Shown here piece by piece: positions 10,758-22,310 of a DNA stretch of 64,000 nucleotides. Numbering within the stretch: the first letter of the stretch is position 1; each line of letters starts with the position of its first letter. The translations under genes and the position numbers were made by a program. Under the pieces are notes generated by a model that did no database searches, was not told the origin of the DNA, and saw nothing but the letters and a program-made list of their open reading frames with translations. The stretch comes from Annona cherimola (taxonomy: Eukaryota; Streptophyta; Magnoliopsida; Magnoliales; Annonaceae), in NCBI GenBank assembly GCA_030490835.1, contig CM059972.1, positions 47,471,452 through 47,535,451 on the forward strand, in the 5' to 3' direction.

Positions 10758-11047
10758 GGTGTGTTTGTTTGAAGCAAAAAAAATATTAACCAAAACTTTT
10801 AAATCCAAAACTTTTCATTCTACATAATTACTCTATTTTTTAATTATTTTTTCACATTTTATTATATAAACTACCATACTTTTCAATCATTTTTATACAA
10901 CTACCCATACAACTAACATATCTATTTTAACTTTATTCTCTTTACTTCTCATTATTACCCTTATTATATCATATCATTTTCTATCAATTTGACAATTTCT
11001 ACTTCAAAAACTTTTCATCAAAATTTTCCCCCCCAACCAAACACACC
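10758..11047. mobile_element. MITE, GGTGTGTTTG family (copy 2, best preserved)
   Basis: Perfect 10-bp terminal inverted repeats, GGTGTGTTTG at 10758-10767 and CAAACACACC at 11038-11047, bound an AT-rich 290-bp non-coding body. I could not decide the TSD length. This is the reference copy for the others in the window. Confidence 0.7.
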
Positions 11048-11267
11048 CATAATATTAATAAATACAACTCGATTGGGAATAGGTCGGCATAAACCCCTGC
11101 AAAGTAGCACCGTCAAACCACACAAATCTCTTAGAGTGAGTAAAACCCAACAAACCAAGCCGTGCGCAACGAAGAATCATGCATAGGGTCCACATTGGCA
11201 AAGCAAGTTACTTCCTCAAAAGAGGCATGCGTCTGCCCTCACGCCAAAGGAAATCGCCTAGCATTAA

Positions 11268-11537
11268 GGGCACGTTTGGAAAGGTGAAAGTTGTGGAAAA
11301 TATGGTATTTGGTGGGAGTAGAAAATAAAATATTTTGAAAATTGCGTGACTAATATGAAATGATAGGGATAAAGTTGGAATAAATAGGTTTGTTGGAAGG
11401 TAGTTGATAGGAAAAATGATTAAAATATAAAAATAAAAGTGAAAAAATATGACGACTGATTGATTAATGAGGTGCCTTGAAATCCGTGCCCCCACAATTT
11501 CTCTCCCTTGTTCCCACAACCTATTAACAAACGTCTC
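11268..11537. mobile_element. MITE, GTTTGG-end family (copy 3, inverted)
   Basis: Begins GGCACGTTTGGAAAGG and ends TAACAAACGTCTCC, approximately inverted. The body is the reverse complement of the copy-2 body (ATGAAATGATAGGGATAAAG, TAGGTTTGTTGG, AAAAATGATTAAAA). No coding capacity. Confidence 0.6.
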
Positions 11538-13190
11538 CTAAGTGAAACTTAAACTTACAGAGGCTGAAGCCGTCCTTTTCGATCATGGGCTACCCACATC
11601 AACTTCCATCTTGTACATAACCAATTAGAGATGAATACGTTGCCCTTCAAGAAATTCCAAGAAGATGATTAAATTTTTCTTTGAAACAAAACAAATGATG
11701 GCCCTATGCTACAAGGTGTATAAAGATCAAGAGACATCTTTAGAATTAGAGTAGATCTCCATAAAGACAAAACACGCACATCTTGTAAACCTCAAGGAAA
11801 GTACTAAAAATTCTCGATTGTGAAACATTGGCCTACCGGTACCATGGTTTTTTGAGTGATCTTGTATTCCGATATCATTCTTTTTCCGAGTAAATATCGT
11901 GTCCCTCATGTTCTTATCTTTCCTCAAATGATTTAGCTCTTAGTCTAGTTCAACCTAATCCTCAACTGATTTTGAACTTATCACCACCCACTTGAAAAAA
12001 TACAAAAAGGAAATTACCTTAATGTAAAAACTACACCAGGCTAGATAGATGTGCACATTGATAAAGAAAAATAAAATATTAAATGAATTTTAAAAATTTT
12101 CAAATTTAACGTGAAAGAAGACAAAAGATATAGACATCGCCCACATATTCAAAAAAATTTCAAAATAGAAAATGTTTGCTGACAAAATGCAATCACTGGG
12201 TTTTTCTTGCCAGATGCAAAGGATCATGGTTCTACATTTTTTTATTGCTATTATCTATCTTGATATTACAAATTCAGCACATTCATAACTCTTTTCGTCA
12301 AGGAATATCTTTATAAATACCCTACTTTTAGGGAGAGGACGATTGTAAATACCCCTATACTAAAAGACAAAAACTACTACAAAAAACTACTACACTTCCA
12401 CCGAATGGAAGGTTCGAAACAACATCTACCAACATTGAGCCGACGTAGTTTACCACGACTCCTTAACACGTCATGGTGATCATGGTCCTACCTTAATAAG
12501 TGTGTATTTGGTAAACTTTATCAAGAAAAGAAGTTATTAAGTATTTAAGATATTAAATCACATTAAAAGAGATAAACAAAGGAGCTAATATTGTTAATTC
12601 GGGCTAAGGCTAACATAAACTAATGTTAGCCCTTGCTAATGTACCTTTTTTTTGTGGGGGTGAAAATGATTTAAATGCCCAAAATATTAGTTTTTGAAAA
12701 TAAACAGTAAACACGTATACTAAAAAACAAATTTGATATATGAATTAAATAAAATTAAAAAATGGAAAGTTTGACGCCAGAGGCGCTTATTTTATCTTTA
12801 TATTTTTCGTAGTTTGGACGTTTGTGCATTTTTTTTCGGGTTTGGTAGTTACGAATTTAGGAATCTGCTTTGTCGCGCCCGCATATAGCCGATGATGGGC
12901 AGCCAAACACGTGAAAATGACTTCTTCCACGGCAGCTAGCGTGAGCCCTGAGCGGTGTATTTCATGCTCCGCAACTCCACCCTGCTTGGTACGCGGGAGT
13001 AGATCTACAGCATTCCTTATCTAGTCTACCAAGCGTCGTAATCCTAATTTTTCATTTTAGGTATGATTTCGCATAATAAGTTTGTGAAGACTTTAACCAG
13101 TAATGTCATACTGAAAATCTTTCATTCTATTAATGATTTAAAAATCACATCAGTTTAAGATTTACATAAGTCACAGGGATTGTCCCAATC
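11538..13190. other. Non-coding stretch
   Basis: No supported gene. A moderately GC-rich patch at about 12840-13030 contains one CACGTG hexamer at about 12909. I could not connect it to a coding region. Confidence 0.45.
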
Positions 13191-13199
13191 CATTAATTT

Positions 13200-13418
13200 T
13201 GTTGAATTTAATGTATAAATTAAGTTTTACTATTTGTAGAAGTGTGTATATATTTTGTTTTAGATTTTTAAACATAGAGGTATTTTAGTCATTTTTAATA
13301 ATTTAAAATGACTAAAATACAATTGTATTTGAAAATCCAAAATAAATATATACACATTTCTAAAATAGTAAAATTCAGTTTATAAATTAAATATACTTAA
13401 ATTAACAATTTTACAAAA
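13200..13418. mobile_element. Foldback element (copy 2)
   Basis: Inverted repeat centred at about 13300. The inner stem is GTATTTTAGTCATTTT against its complement. The outer arms share TATATATTTTG...AGATTTTT and TTTACTATTT with the copies at 8600 and 18231. Confidence 0.65.
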
Positions 13419-13424
13419 AATGAA

Positions 13425-15250
13425 TTATTAGACCATTCTTAAATGGCCAGTCTGAAATGATGAAACTCCCTAATTGAAATAGAGCTTTTTAAATTAAGAA
13501 GGATAAAAAATATGAGATTGATTTGGATCTTACATGCTTTGATTACCGAGTAAAGTGGAGATTGGACTACTCAGATGTTCGGCCATTTGAATTATCAAGA
13601 GCCCCAATTGTAGGGAGCTGACAGTGGTAAAATTTAAAATTTATTTAGTATTTTATTATAAATTTTGAAAAATCGATCAAACAGGCACACACATATATAC
13701 ACATTTTTAAAATTTATTCTGTATATCTTAAATTTTAAAAAATAGATAAAATGAGAGAAAATATAGGCGGAGCCTGATAAAGAAAAATGAGTTATATGGA
13801 CAGATGCAGTTGCTGCCTCCCACTCCACATTTCGACGTATGGAAGTCCCAAATAAAATAAAATAAGTGTCATTTGAAAGGAAAAAGTCCCATTTACGAAA
13901 GCGACTGCCAGAAGTGTAGAAAGAGATGTTATGGAATATGAATATGGTGAGATTTCACATTCTTCAAACAAAATTTAACATTACTTTTCCTCATTATAAA
14001 TATAAATATTTATATTCTAATACACAACGACGTCACTCTCAAAAATACGAGGCGTGATCATGGGAAAATATTTTACAAAGGATCGGATTTGACAACTGAA
14101 ATGAATGATGATAAGATTGCACGTTCATTACTTTTCTATTGTAATTATATGTCGCATCTAATCTTGTTTTTTATAGCATCTAAGCTTCGTTGGATGTGAA
14201 ACCGCCATCCTCTTCCGAGTGATTTTTGTTACAAGGGCTGCAACGAAGATCCATACTCGAGCCCACGTCATCGATGCTTTCAGATCGAGACTTTTCTACA
14301 GGAGATCCGCCTGCATATGAGGGGACACATGGCGGTGGAGTATCAAATACTACCTACCGCAATGTTTTTTGAATTTTTTATTATGCAATTCGTCTTCATC
14401 TAGGCAAGCTCAGTCACAGCTACAGAGGTGTTTGCTGGAAATATGGAATGCATTTCTGGCAGAAATTTTCCACATTTGAATATTTCGTCGATCAGCCAGT
14501 TGATCACAACCGTCAATCTTAAACGGGGAAAAACATAGAAGTTAAAAGGCATTAATGAGTTCTTCAAAGCAAGGGTTTTTATTTCTTTGTTTAGACTTTA
14601 GAAAAAAAAAAAAAACGATAAATTTGGTGGGATGCATGTCAACTCGGACCGTCTGGATTTTTCCAACCAAGCCCATTGCTCCGTCCCGTTGTTCTCTTCC
14701 ACGGTACACTCACTTCCGTTGAATAGTCTGGGTCAGATCTTCCCAATAAAAATTCAGATGATCGTGTACAAAAAGTATAGAAAATTTCTTTAGACTTTTA
14801 GACTTTATAAATAATTTCTTACCGTCCATTTTTGCCAAAAAATTTTTAACCATCCGATGAATCATTCGGGCGTTCGTTCGATGAAAATAACTACTTTTTT
14901 TACGGGTGAAAATAACTAATTTTCAATCTTTGAATCTGGAGGCGTTAAAAAGAAAAGGTACGGATGCGTGTATGCACTCTGCAGTAGCTCTCGATTTAAA
15001 AGCGAGGGCCTCTAGAACGATGTGGCGCGTTGGTCCTCGTCGCGCCAAGTGGCCAGGAACGCGAATTACGCGGTGCGACCTCTATAAGTCCTGGGTTCGA
15101 AAAGCTTTTCCTTCAAAATTCTTCCAAATTTACGAAAAATGTTAAAAAATACGATTTATTTTTCAATCAACTGTTATTTATTTGAAAATAAATTATTAAA
15201 AATTTTAACTACGCACTTTACAGTTTCACAGGGGTGAATATTTTTTGCGC
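13425..15250. other. Non-coding stretch with a SINE-like patch
   Basis: No supported gene. At about 14990-15115 a GC-rich patch holds AGTGG and, further on, GGGTTCGAAAA, resembling the A and B boxes of a tRNA-derived SINE. It lacks a clear tail or TSD. Confidence 0.3.
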
Positions 15251-15252
15251 GG

Positions 15253-15471
15253 GTGTGTTTGACAATTGAAAAAAAAAATTTGCTTGAAAAAATAAGAAAA
15301 CGACATGATAAAATGTATAAATGATTAGTGATAAAGTTAAAATATATAAATCATTTATATGAAAAGACACAAGAATTATTAAAAATACAATAGTTATATC
15401 AAAAAATATGTTAATTATATAAAAAAGTATGAAAAAATTGAGAAATTTTTTTGTACATTGTCAAATACACT
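15253..15471. mobile_element. MITE, GTGTTTGACAAT-end copy
   Basis: Ends TGTGTTTGACAATTG (about 15254-15268) and CATTGTCAAATACACT (15456-15471), clear inverted repeats of about 15 bp with one or two mismatches. AT-rich non-coding body with ATAAAGTTAAAATATATAAA, as in the related copies. Confidence 0.65.
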
Positions 15472-15556
15472 TGACTTTGCTCCTAAAACAAGTGCAATGG
15501 GTGCTCCCTTTGGTTTCTTATTTTTAAAAAATATTTTCATTAGTTATTTAGATTAT

Positions 15557-16065
15557 GAGTGTGTTTGAAAAGTAATAAAGCTTTTAGAAGAAAATTCATC
15601 TTATACGTATAACAATTATCCACAATTTTTATTATACCAAAAATACTTTAAAAATTTCTTTCGTATTCATAACATTTTACTTTAAACTCCTGCCATGACC
15701 ATGCAGTCAAAATAATCATTAACTAGTCATTGAAAAGACAATTTTGCCCTTCTATAATTTCTTAATTGAAACAATTTAATCCTAATATGACTCAATTAAT
15801 GTTGGTAAACTATTATTTTGTGCCATTAAGTGATTCAAATATTATATTACGGCTAAATCATTCAATTATAAAAAATTTAAAGGGTAAAATTATCTTTTTA
15901 GTAGGACAGTTACCGGTCGTTTTGACAACATAAATATAATAAAAATTTAGGATAAAATATTATGGGTATAAGAAAAAATTTTGAAACTTTGTGAGTATAA
16001 TACAAAATTAAGGAAAAATGTTGTACGTATAAAAGGATTTTTTTTCATTTTTGCGTAAAAAGTTT
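15557..16065. mobile_element. Long inverted-repeat element
   Basis: Left arm about 15575-15690 and right arm about 15945-16065 are imperfect inverted copies. TTATACGTATAAC pairs with TTGTACGTATAA, and CGTATTCATAACATTTTA pairs with the region around GATAAAATATTATGGG. The left end starts GAGTGTGTTTG, like the MITE family. The 250-bp spacer is non-coding. Confidence 0.55.
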
Positions 16066-16300
16066 TGAAATAGAAAAAATGATGTGATATAATAGAGATA
16101 ATGTCAGCTAAAGAGAATGAAATTAAAATGGATATGTTTAATTGTATAAGTAATTATGTAAATATAATAGAAAAATAGAGTAATTATATAGAAATATGTA
16201 AATAAATAATTAAAAATAAAATAATTATAGAGAAAGAAAAGTTTTAGATTGAAAATTTTAATTTGAAAACTTTTATATGTAGCAAAACATACCCTAAATA
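16040..16300. mobile_element. MITE, GTTTG-end family, overlapping the previous inverted repeat
   Basis: The reverse-orientation body words GATGTGATATAATAGAGATAA, AATTAAAATGGATATGTTTA and GAAAAGTTTTAGATTG match the MITE family. The end AAACATACCCT is worn. The boundary with the preceding element is unclear. Confidence 0.5.
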
Positions 16301-18225
16301 AATATTTTTAAACATAGTGCATGTTTTGGATCAGCAAAATAAAAATTAAAAACCTAATAGCTAGAAGTTGCACCCAAACAAAGCCTTTATTTGATTTTTG
16401 ATATCCACAAATTGAGGATAAAAATTCCGTTTGATATTTTATGGGACTACGGTACTTAATTTCAGTCAATTTTTTATGTAAAAAATAAAGCTGAAATATC
16501 TTCTGCTGGGTCTCTTTCTTAGTGGGGAATTAGTGTAAAATCCTACGACCACGGAAAGCCAGGATGGTGAAAAGCGGGCGGTCCTGACGTCGCCCCTTGC
16601 GAGCTTCTTATAGAAAAAGGGATAAATATGAGAAAAATAAATAAATATACTTTTTAATTGAAAATGTAAATAAAATTTTAAATAGAATTATTACGATGGT
16701 AGATGTGTGTCCTTCCAAAGTTAATAAATAAAGCATAAAATTACAACTTAAGAAGTTGTTCGAAGCTCGAATAGGATGACAATGATATGAAAATTTGGAA
16801 TGAAAATGTACTAAGAATGAAAAAAATTGTATTGAGAATGAAAAATAAATAATTATTTTTAGAAATGAAAAAATTATTTTTTGAAAATATGAAATCCCAT
16901 TCTAGGATCATTCTATCCTAGTTATGAATAACAAAACATACGATTTTCTATAAATGAGAAGCGCTTTATGAAATGTAAAAAAATAGTGGAGAAGGTTTTG
17001 AAAAAAGTAAGATAATAATTAGGAATAAAAAATAAAAATTAAATAAAATATATGAAAAATAAAAAATAATTAAAACATAAAAATAATAATAATAAAGTAA
17101 GATAATTAATTAGGTATACGTCAAGTGGTAACAAAGCGTGTGTAGGAAGGAGCTAGAATTTTTTTTAAAAAAATTCTTATCAAGCAGGACTCTTAAATTT
17201 ATGAGAATTAAATTCTATACAATATTACGTAACTAAAGAAATTAATATTAAATTTGGAGAAATATTTATAAACATAAAACATGTAGTATAAGATACAAAA
17301 GAATTCGTTGTACAAGCAAGAAAATAATGTTAAAATTATTCAGCACAAGCTGTTGAGGGACGTTAAAGAGAAAGAAAAAGATCGTGTTACCCCTTACCAG
17401 AATATATAAACTCAGAAAAAGATCGTGTTACCCCTTACCAGAATATATAAACTCAACCTACTTTACAAATTATACCGCGATTGACCCAATATTTTATGTT
17501 TAAGTGTTTTACGCATGTAGAGTGTGTGGGGGTTCGAAGTACAGATTCGAAGTTGGGTTGAAGTATTTATTTTGTTTCAAAAGTATACCTTCTTTAGTTG
17601 TGTGATCATCCAATGTGGATGACACCATTAAAAAAATTAGGCTGATCAAGTGATTTTAACCTAAAAAAGCATCACACAATAAAAAAAATTAGGTTGATCA
17701 AGTGATTTTAACTCAAAACAGCAGCAACCTAGTAATAAAACGGTTCATAACTTCTAAATTTTCAATATGGCCCTTTATTAGAAGATTAATATCCTATCCC
17801 CTCTATACTCACAAAAGAGAATCACACGCAGTATGAAAATTTTATAGTATAATCAAACGCAGATCCAAATCTGTCATATATTCACTCAAACATATTAATA
17901 CTTTATACAATCATTTATTTATATATAAGTTATATCTTAAATAGTTTATATATTAAAAAAATAACTTTAAAATTGTTATTTATATTATATTATTTTATTA
18001 CATTGATTTTGTATTATTTTTAGATGAAATCCATACACGATCTAATTTGAATGAAAATTGGTATGATAATAAATTAAATGATTTTAAATGTAATAGGTGG
18101 AGTAGAGTATTATGTTATGGTCATGAGATGCCCATTTTGAGCCGAACGTACTAGGTCTCTATTCCTATACACCTGGGTGCACTTAACTTAAGTACGCTCC
18201 GAGTGCAAAAACTCATGTTTTAATT
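16301..18225. other. Non-coding stretch with short tandem duplications
   Basis: No supported gene. A perfect 41-bp tandem duplication lies at 17373-17454 (unit with GATCGTGTTACCCCTTACC). A shorter near-repeat (TTAGGTTGATCAAGTGATTT type) occurs at about 17630-17718. Confidence 0.6.
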
Positions 18226-18230
18226 TTTTT

Positions 18231-18478
18231 TGAAATTTTTTATACAATGGTTAACATAAGTGTATTTAACATAAGTATCAAATTTTATTATTTTAGAGAT
18301 TTATAGATATTTTTTTGGATTTTTTAAAAAATCAGTGACATTTTACGTAATTTAAAATTATTAAAATGTCATCATTTTAAAAAATTCAAAAAAAATTGCT
18401 ATAAATATCTAAAAATTGTAGAATTTGATATACATATTCAATACACTTAGATTAACATTCGTATAAAAAAAAATTTCA
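18231..18478. mobile_element. Foldback element, CTAAGTGTATT family (copy 3)
   Basis: Left arm 18231-18345 and right arm about 18360-18478. The outer ends GAAATTTTTTATAC...GTTAACATAAGTGTATT pair with the inverted right end containing ACACTTAGATTAAC. The centre is at about 18352. Same family as 8600-8822. Confidence 0.7.
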
Positions 18479-18965
18479 AAAAAATAACAAATAAATTAAA
18501 TTCACCCAAGTGCGCTGAGACTAGCTGAGACTAAGTGCATACATGCATTCAATCAACTACTAATACGGTATAACTCATATACATTTATATATTTAATATG
18601 AGTAGCTTAGTGCCAAAAAAGATACCACCTCCAACATACAATATGGATAATTGAGAATGATAGCCATGAGCACTAGCCATTCATTCATAGTCAGAATTTT
18701 GTTATTACAAATCAAAAGGCTTACCAAATCTCTGACTTGCAGGTTATGAAAGTGAACCAATTACAAATTTACAATTAGGCAAAGCCCCTGATTAGAGAAT
18801 AATAAAAATTTTGAAGTACATGTTAATATAGAAATCTGAGTGTTTAATTGCCGTAAATGCAAACATTACCAATTTAATCAACGCGATCCTTATGTCGCGC
18901 AGCATTTTCTGTGGCGAACGGATGTATTTTGCTCCATTGCAGATGACTGCAGCCGGATTTAGTGC

Positions 18966-19328
18966 GAAGGATGATTCTTTTTTTTCTTTTTTTTATGAAA
19001 AGGAAAACCTTATTCGCTCTCCCCTTCAATTTGGAAGGGAGATTGGATAAGGTGATCCGAGTAATTCATTGTCAAAAAATTGTATGTACAGATTTTCTCA
19101 TGTATTACATGAGGGGGATTGTCCCACCACTCCTGTTGATCCATAACAGAAACAGACACAAAATCAGCTAATGCATGGGCGACAGAATTCCCTTGCCTGA
19201 GAACATGATGCACCGAGATGAAATTGGAAAATTAAAGAATAACCTTTATTTCATCAATCACCAAACCAGCCGGGGAAGAGATGGAACCCTCCAAAGAAAG
19301 GAAGTGGACGAGGAGAAGGATGATTCTT
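18966..19328 (-). mobile_element. 5'-truncated LINE insertion with 14-bp TSD and poly-A tail
   Basis: The 14-bp word GAAGGATGATTCTT occurs at 18966-18979 and 19315-19328 and brackets a 335-bp insert. On the minus strand the insert ends in a poly-A tail (T-run at about 18978-18996 on plus). These are hallmarks of target-primed reverse transcription. The minus-strand frame 19010-19213 contains HVLRQGNSVAHALADF, which matches the C-terminal RNase H-like domain found at the end of many plant L1-type LINE ORF2 proteins. The 5' truncation leaves only this tail. Confidence 0.85.
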
Positions 19329-21012
19329 GAATGCATTATTCCATTTCAGTTCGAATTCAAGCCGCGGATTCAGCCACTGATGTTGGGATACACAGAAACT
19401 AATTAGTGTGAATCTACAATGATCAGTGAATGTGGAGATCGATATGTTTCCTTTTTTGGTCCACCGCAGTGAATCGAAGCATAATGATGTTCATTCTATT
19501 TGCTTTTGCCTCTATCTTTTTGGATTTACTAATTTATCCATGATTATTAATTTCAAAAATATTTTGAGTATGATTTTTTTTAAAGTACTTCTAATGTCAA
19601 TGGCTTTAGCTGAGGTTTTGTGGAACCCATCCATTTCAGTATTTAGTACAAATTGGTGGAAAATCCTCTATGTTTATTTTATTTAACATCATTTGTTTAA
19701 ATAAGTTGTTCAAATAAGATAGTAAGTTTTATTTAAACAAATATGTGCATGGCCTCAATTACTAGAAAATATATTTATTCATGTGTAAACTATGAAAAAT
19801 GCTTAGATTCTTTTATATATGCATTAAAACATAAAAATATTTTATAGAATTATTTATTCACATAAGAAGGATATTTTAAATGGTTTAAATGCTGAAAATA
19901 TAATTTCAAAATTAATATTTGGCATCAAATATTTTACTTGCTCGATTTTCCATACTTTTTTAACGGTGTTGACACATAATGATGATCGACAAATGATGAA
20001 TTTTTTTTAACTAACAAATGATAGCCAATACAATCCATGAAATGAATTTTTTCTATTAACCATTAAATTGAGCCAAAATAAATGTGATTTCACTAGAATG
20101 GATTTCGTATAAGCAGACATGTTCTAAATGATCTCAGGAAGTAAAATGAGATGAGATTTCTAATTCCTAAAAACATTTATTTTTTAACACAACTTAGCAT
20201 TTTCCAATAAATTATCACCTTACTTTTTTACATTTTTAATACCATTTTTATTCTCAATACACGACAAACTCTGTTCATCTCATTCCCATCCCATCTAAAT
20301 TTATAAAATGATTTGAACTTGAGTATATGAAGGGGTGAAATTTGATGTGGTTTTTCATACCAACATATTTTTTCATTTCTAATATACAACCACCTTAATT
20401 TTCTAATCTCAAATGTTATTTTTTATTTTAAATATCGTTTCTCAATTTCCACTGCACAACAACCTTTCATCATTTAATCTTACCATCTCATTCAAATCTG
20501 TCAGCCCATTCAATCCTACATAAATCCTACGTAACTTGTTTAGAATGAAAGACACATTCCTTATTCCCAAAAAATAATAACAAACTTTTACCAAATTCAT
20601 CTAACTTTTTCTATTCTCAACATATAATAAAATTTCTTTTTTAATCTTTCCCATATCTCATTCCACATCCTATCCCACTTGTGAACATGTCAATGACCGT
20701 CAAAATCAACTAAGTATAATTCAAAATAACTCTTAATAATGTGTAATAACATGCTATAAAATTTAGCCAAAGTCGATCACAAGAGTGTTTTTGCGACAAA
20801 ATTTATAAATAGAATTTTTTTGCAAAATAATAATGTTTATAAAACTAAAAATTTATTGCTGTATTTAAATTTTATATTAATATCAATAAATTCCAAATAT
20901 ACTTACAATTTTTAACTTTAATTTCAAATATATCTATTAAATTTGAAAATTTCCATCCTTTCCCTCTAAGGGGATTTTTATTAACATCAAAAACTTTTCA
21001 AAAAAACTTTTC
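19329..21012. other. Non-coding stretch
   Basis: No supported gene. The sequence on both sides of the LINE insertion (18880-18965 and 19329-19400) has normal GC and may be the tail of something older; I cannot name it. Confidence 0.4.
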
Positions 21013-21215
21013 AGGTTTGTTTGAGAAGCAATAAAACTTTTGATGAAAATTTTTTAGTTTAAAAATTTCTGAAATTGTACAAAATGATGTGATATGATAG
21101 GGGTAATGATTAGAAGTAAAAAGAATAAAATTAAAATAGATAGGTTGGTCGTATAGGTAGTTGTTTAGAAATGATTGAAAAATAGGATAATTGTATAAGA
21201 AGATTGTTAAGTCAT
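21013..21215. mobile_element. MITE, GTTTG-end family, one end truncated
   Basis: Begins AGGTTTGTTTGAGAAGCAAT. The body words GATGTGATATGATAGGGGTAA, AATTAAAATAGATAGGTTGG and AATGATTGAAAAATAGG match the other inverted copies. The far end is not found. Confidence 0.5.
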
Positions 21216-22305
21216 TTTTATACTATTTATTTTGGATGATAATTGGATAAGAATGTGAGTAGTTGAGATAATTTGAAACATATTTTGTTTGATTTAGCTT
21301 TGTTTAACACAAAATACTCACATGAAAAGTTGGGTAAAATTGGTACAGAACTTGTGTAAATTTTGGAGAGTTGAAGTATGATGACTAAGACCCATTCAAT
21401 TTGATAATTTTGAATATCTAAAGAGGTAAAATAGTGATCAAAATGGCTTAAAATGTGTCATGAAAGTTTCAATACAATTCGAGATGCATCGGGTCAAAAC
21501 TCAGCAAAAATTTGAGGAAATTTGAGGAGACTAGAGGCCCACATGTTTGAACCGCGTGGAGCTTGGTCCCACATGGTTCAAACCGTTTGGGCACCTGGTT
21601 GTGCAATTCCAAGCTTGATGCAAACTGATTGTGTGATTTTTCTCTTGAGCTCTATACGAACACTTGTTATGAATGTCCTACGGAATCTTACAATGTCCTT
21701 GGAGCTAGGATTGATGTCTGAGAGCAAGAAAAGGTAAAGAGCATGATGAGATAAGCAAGGTGACATGTTACTTGGAGCGTTCAAGACATCGTTGAAGCTT
21801 CCAACCAATAAGTTTTCTTTTCTTCTTTCTTTTGATTTAATTATCACGTTTCTGATGAATTCTAGATAAAATATTATTTTGCATTTGAATTTTATTATAA
21901 ATATGCTAAGCAAAATCCATAATCTAAAGTTTAGGCTGTAGCATGCGTAAAATGTAGCGGATATCATATTTTTATTTAATTATAAAAGATATTGTGTGTT
22001 TATTTAATGCTTTGTAATTTTAATGTTTGTTTAGTGTTTGAGCTTACACTTTGGTATAATTTCATATATTAGAAGAAGGAACCGAGAGGTGAAAGTTTAA
22101 TATACGACAATCAAAATATTAAACCTGAAAATCTGGATCATGAAAACAAACATGATGACCTTGAAGAATTCCATGAATTGCAACGGAATATAATAGAATC
22201 TAATTGACTTAATCTCATAAGAATAGGTGGTTAAGAAGATTAAGGTTATGCCTTATAAGTTTCGAGAGAAAGTGCTAGGATAATTTAGAATTAGTTTTGT
22301 TTGTT
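21216..22305. other. Non-coding stretch
   Basis: No supported gene. Some texture at about 21330-21620 (GTCCCACATGGTTC) suggests old LTR DNA, but no ends were found. Confidence 0.35.
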
Positions 22306-22310
22306 TGAGT

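Noticed and set aside
12840..13030. Host gene promoter with a G-box
   Set aside because: One CACGTG and moderate GC are not enough; no coding region follows.
14990..15115. tRNA gene
   Set aside because: B-box-like GGTTCGAAA is present but there is no cloverleaf; at best a SINE-like relic.
19426..19686. 86-codon plus-strand frame
   Set aside because: AT-rich and hydrophobic by composition, no recognisable features.
21522..21967. Opposed frames of 71 and 129 codons
   Set aside because: No conserved motifs; composition typical of non-coding DNA.
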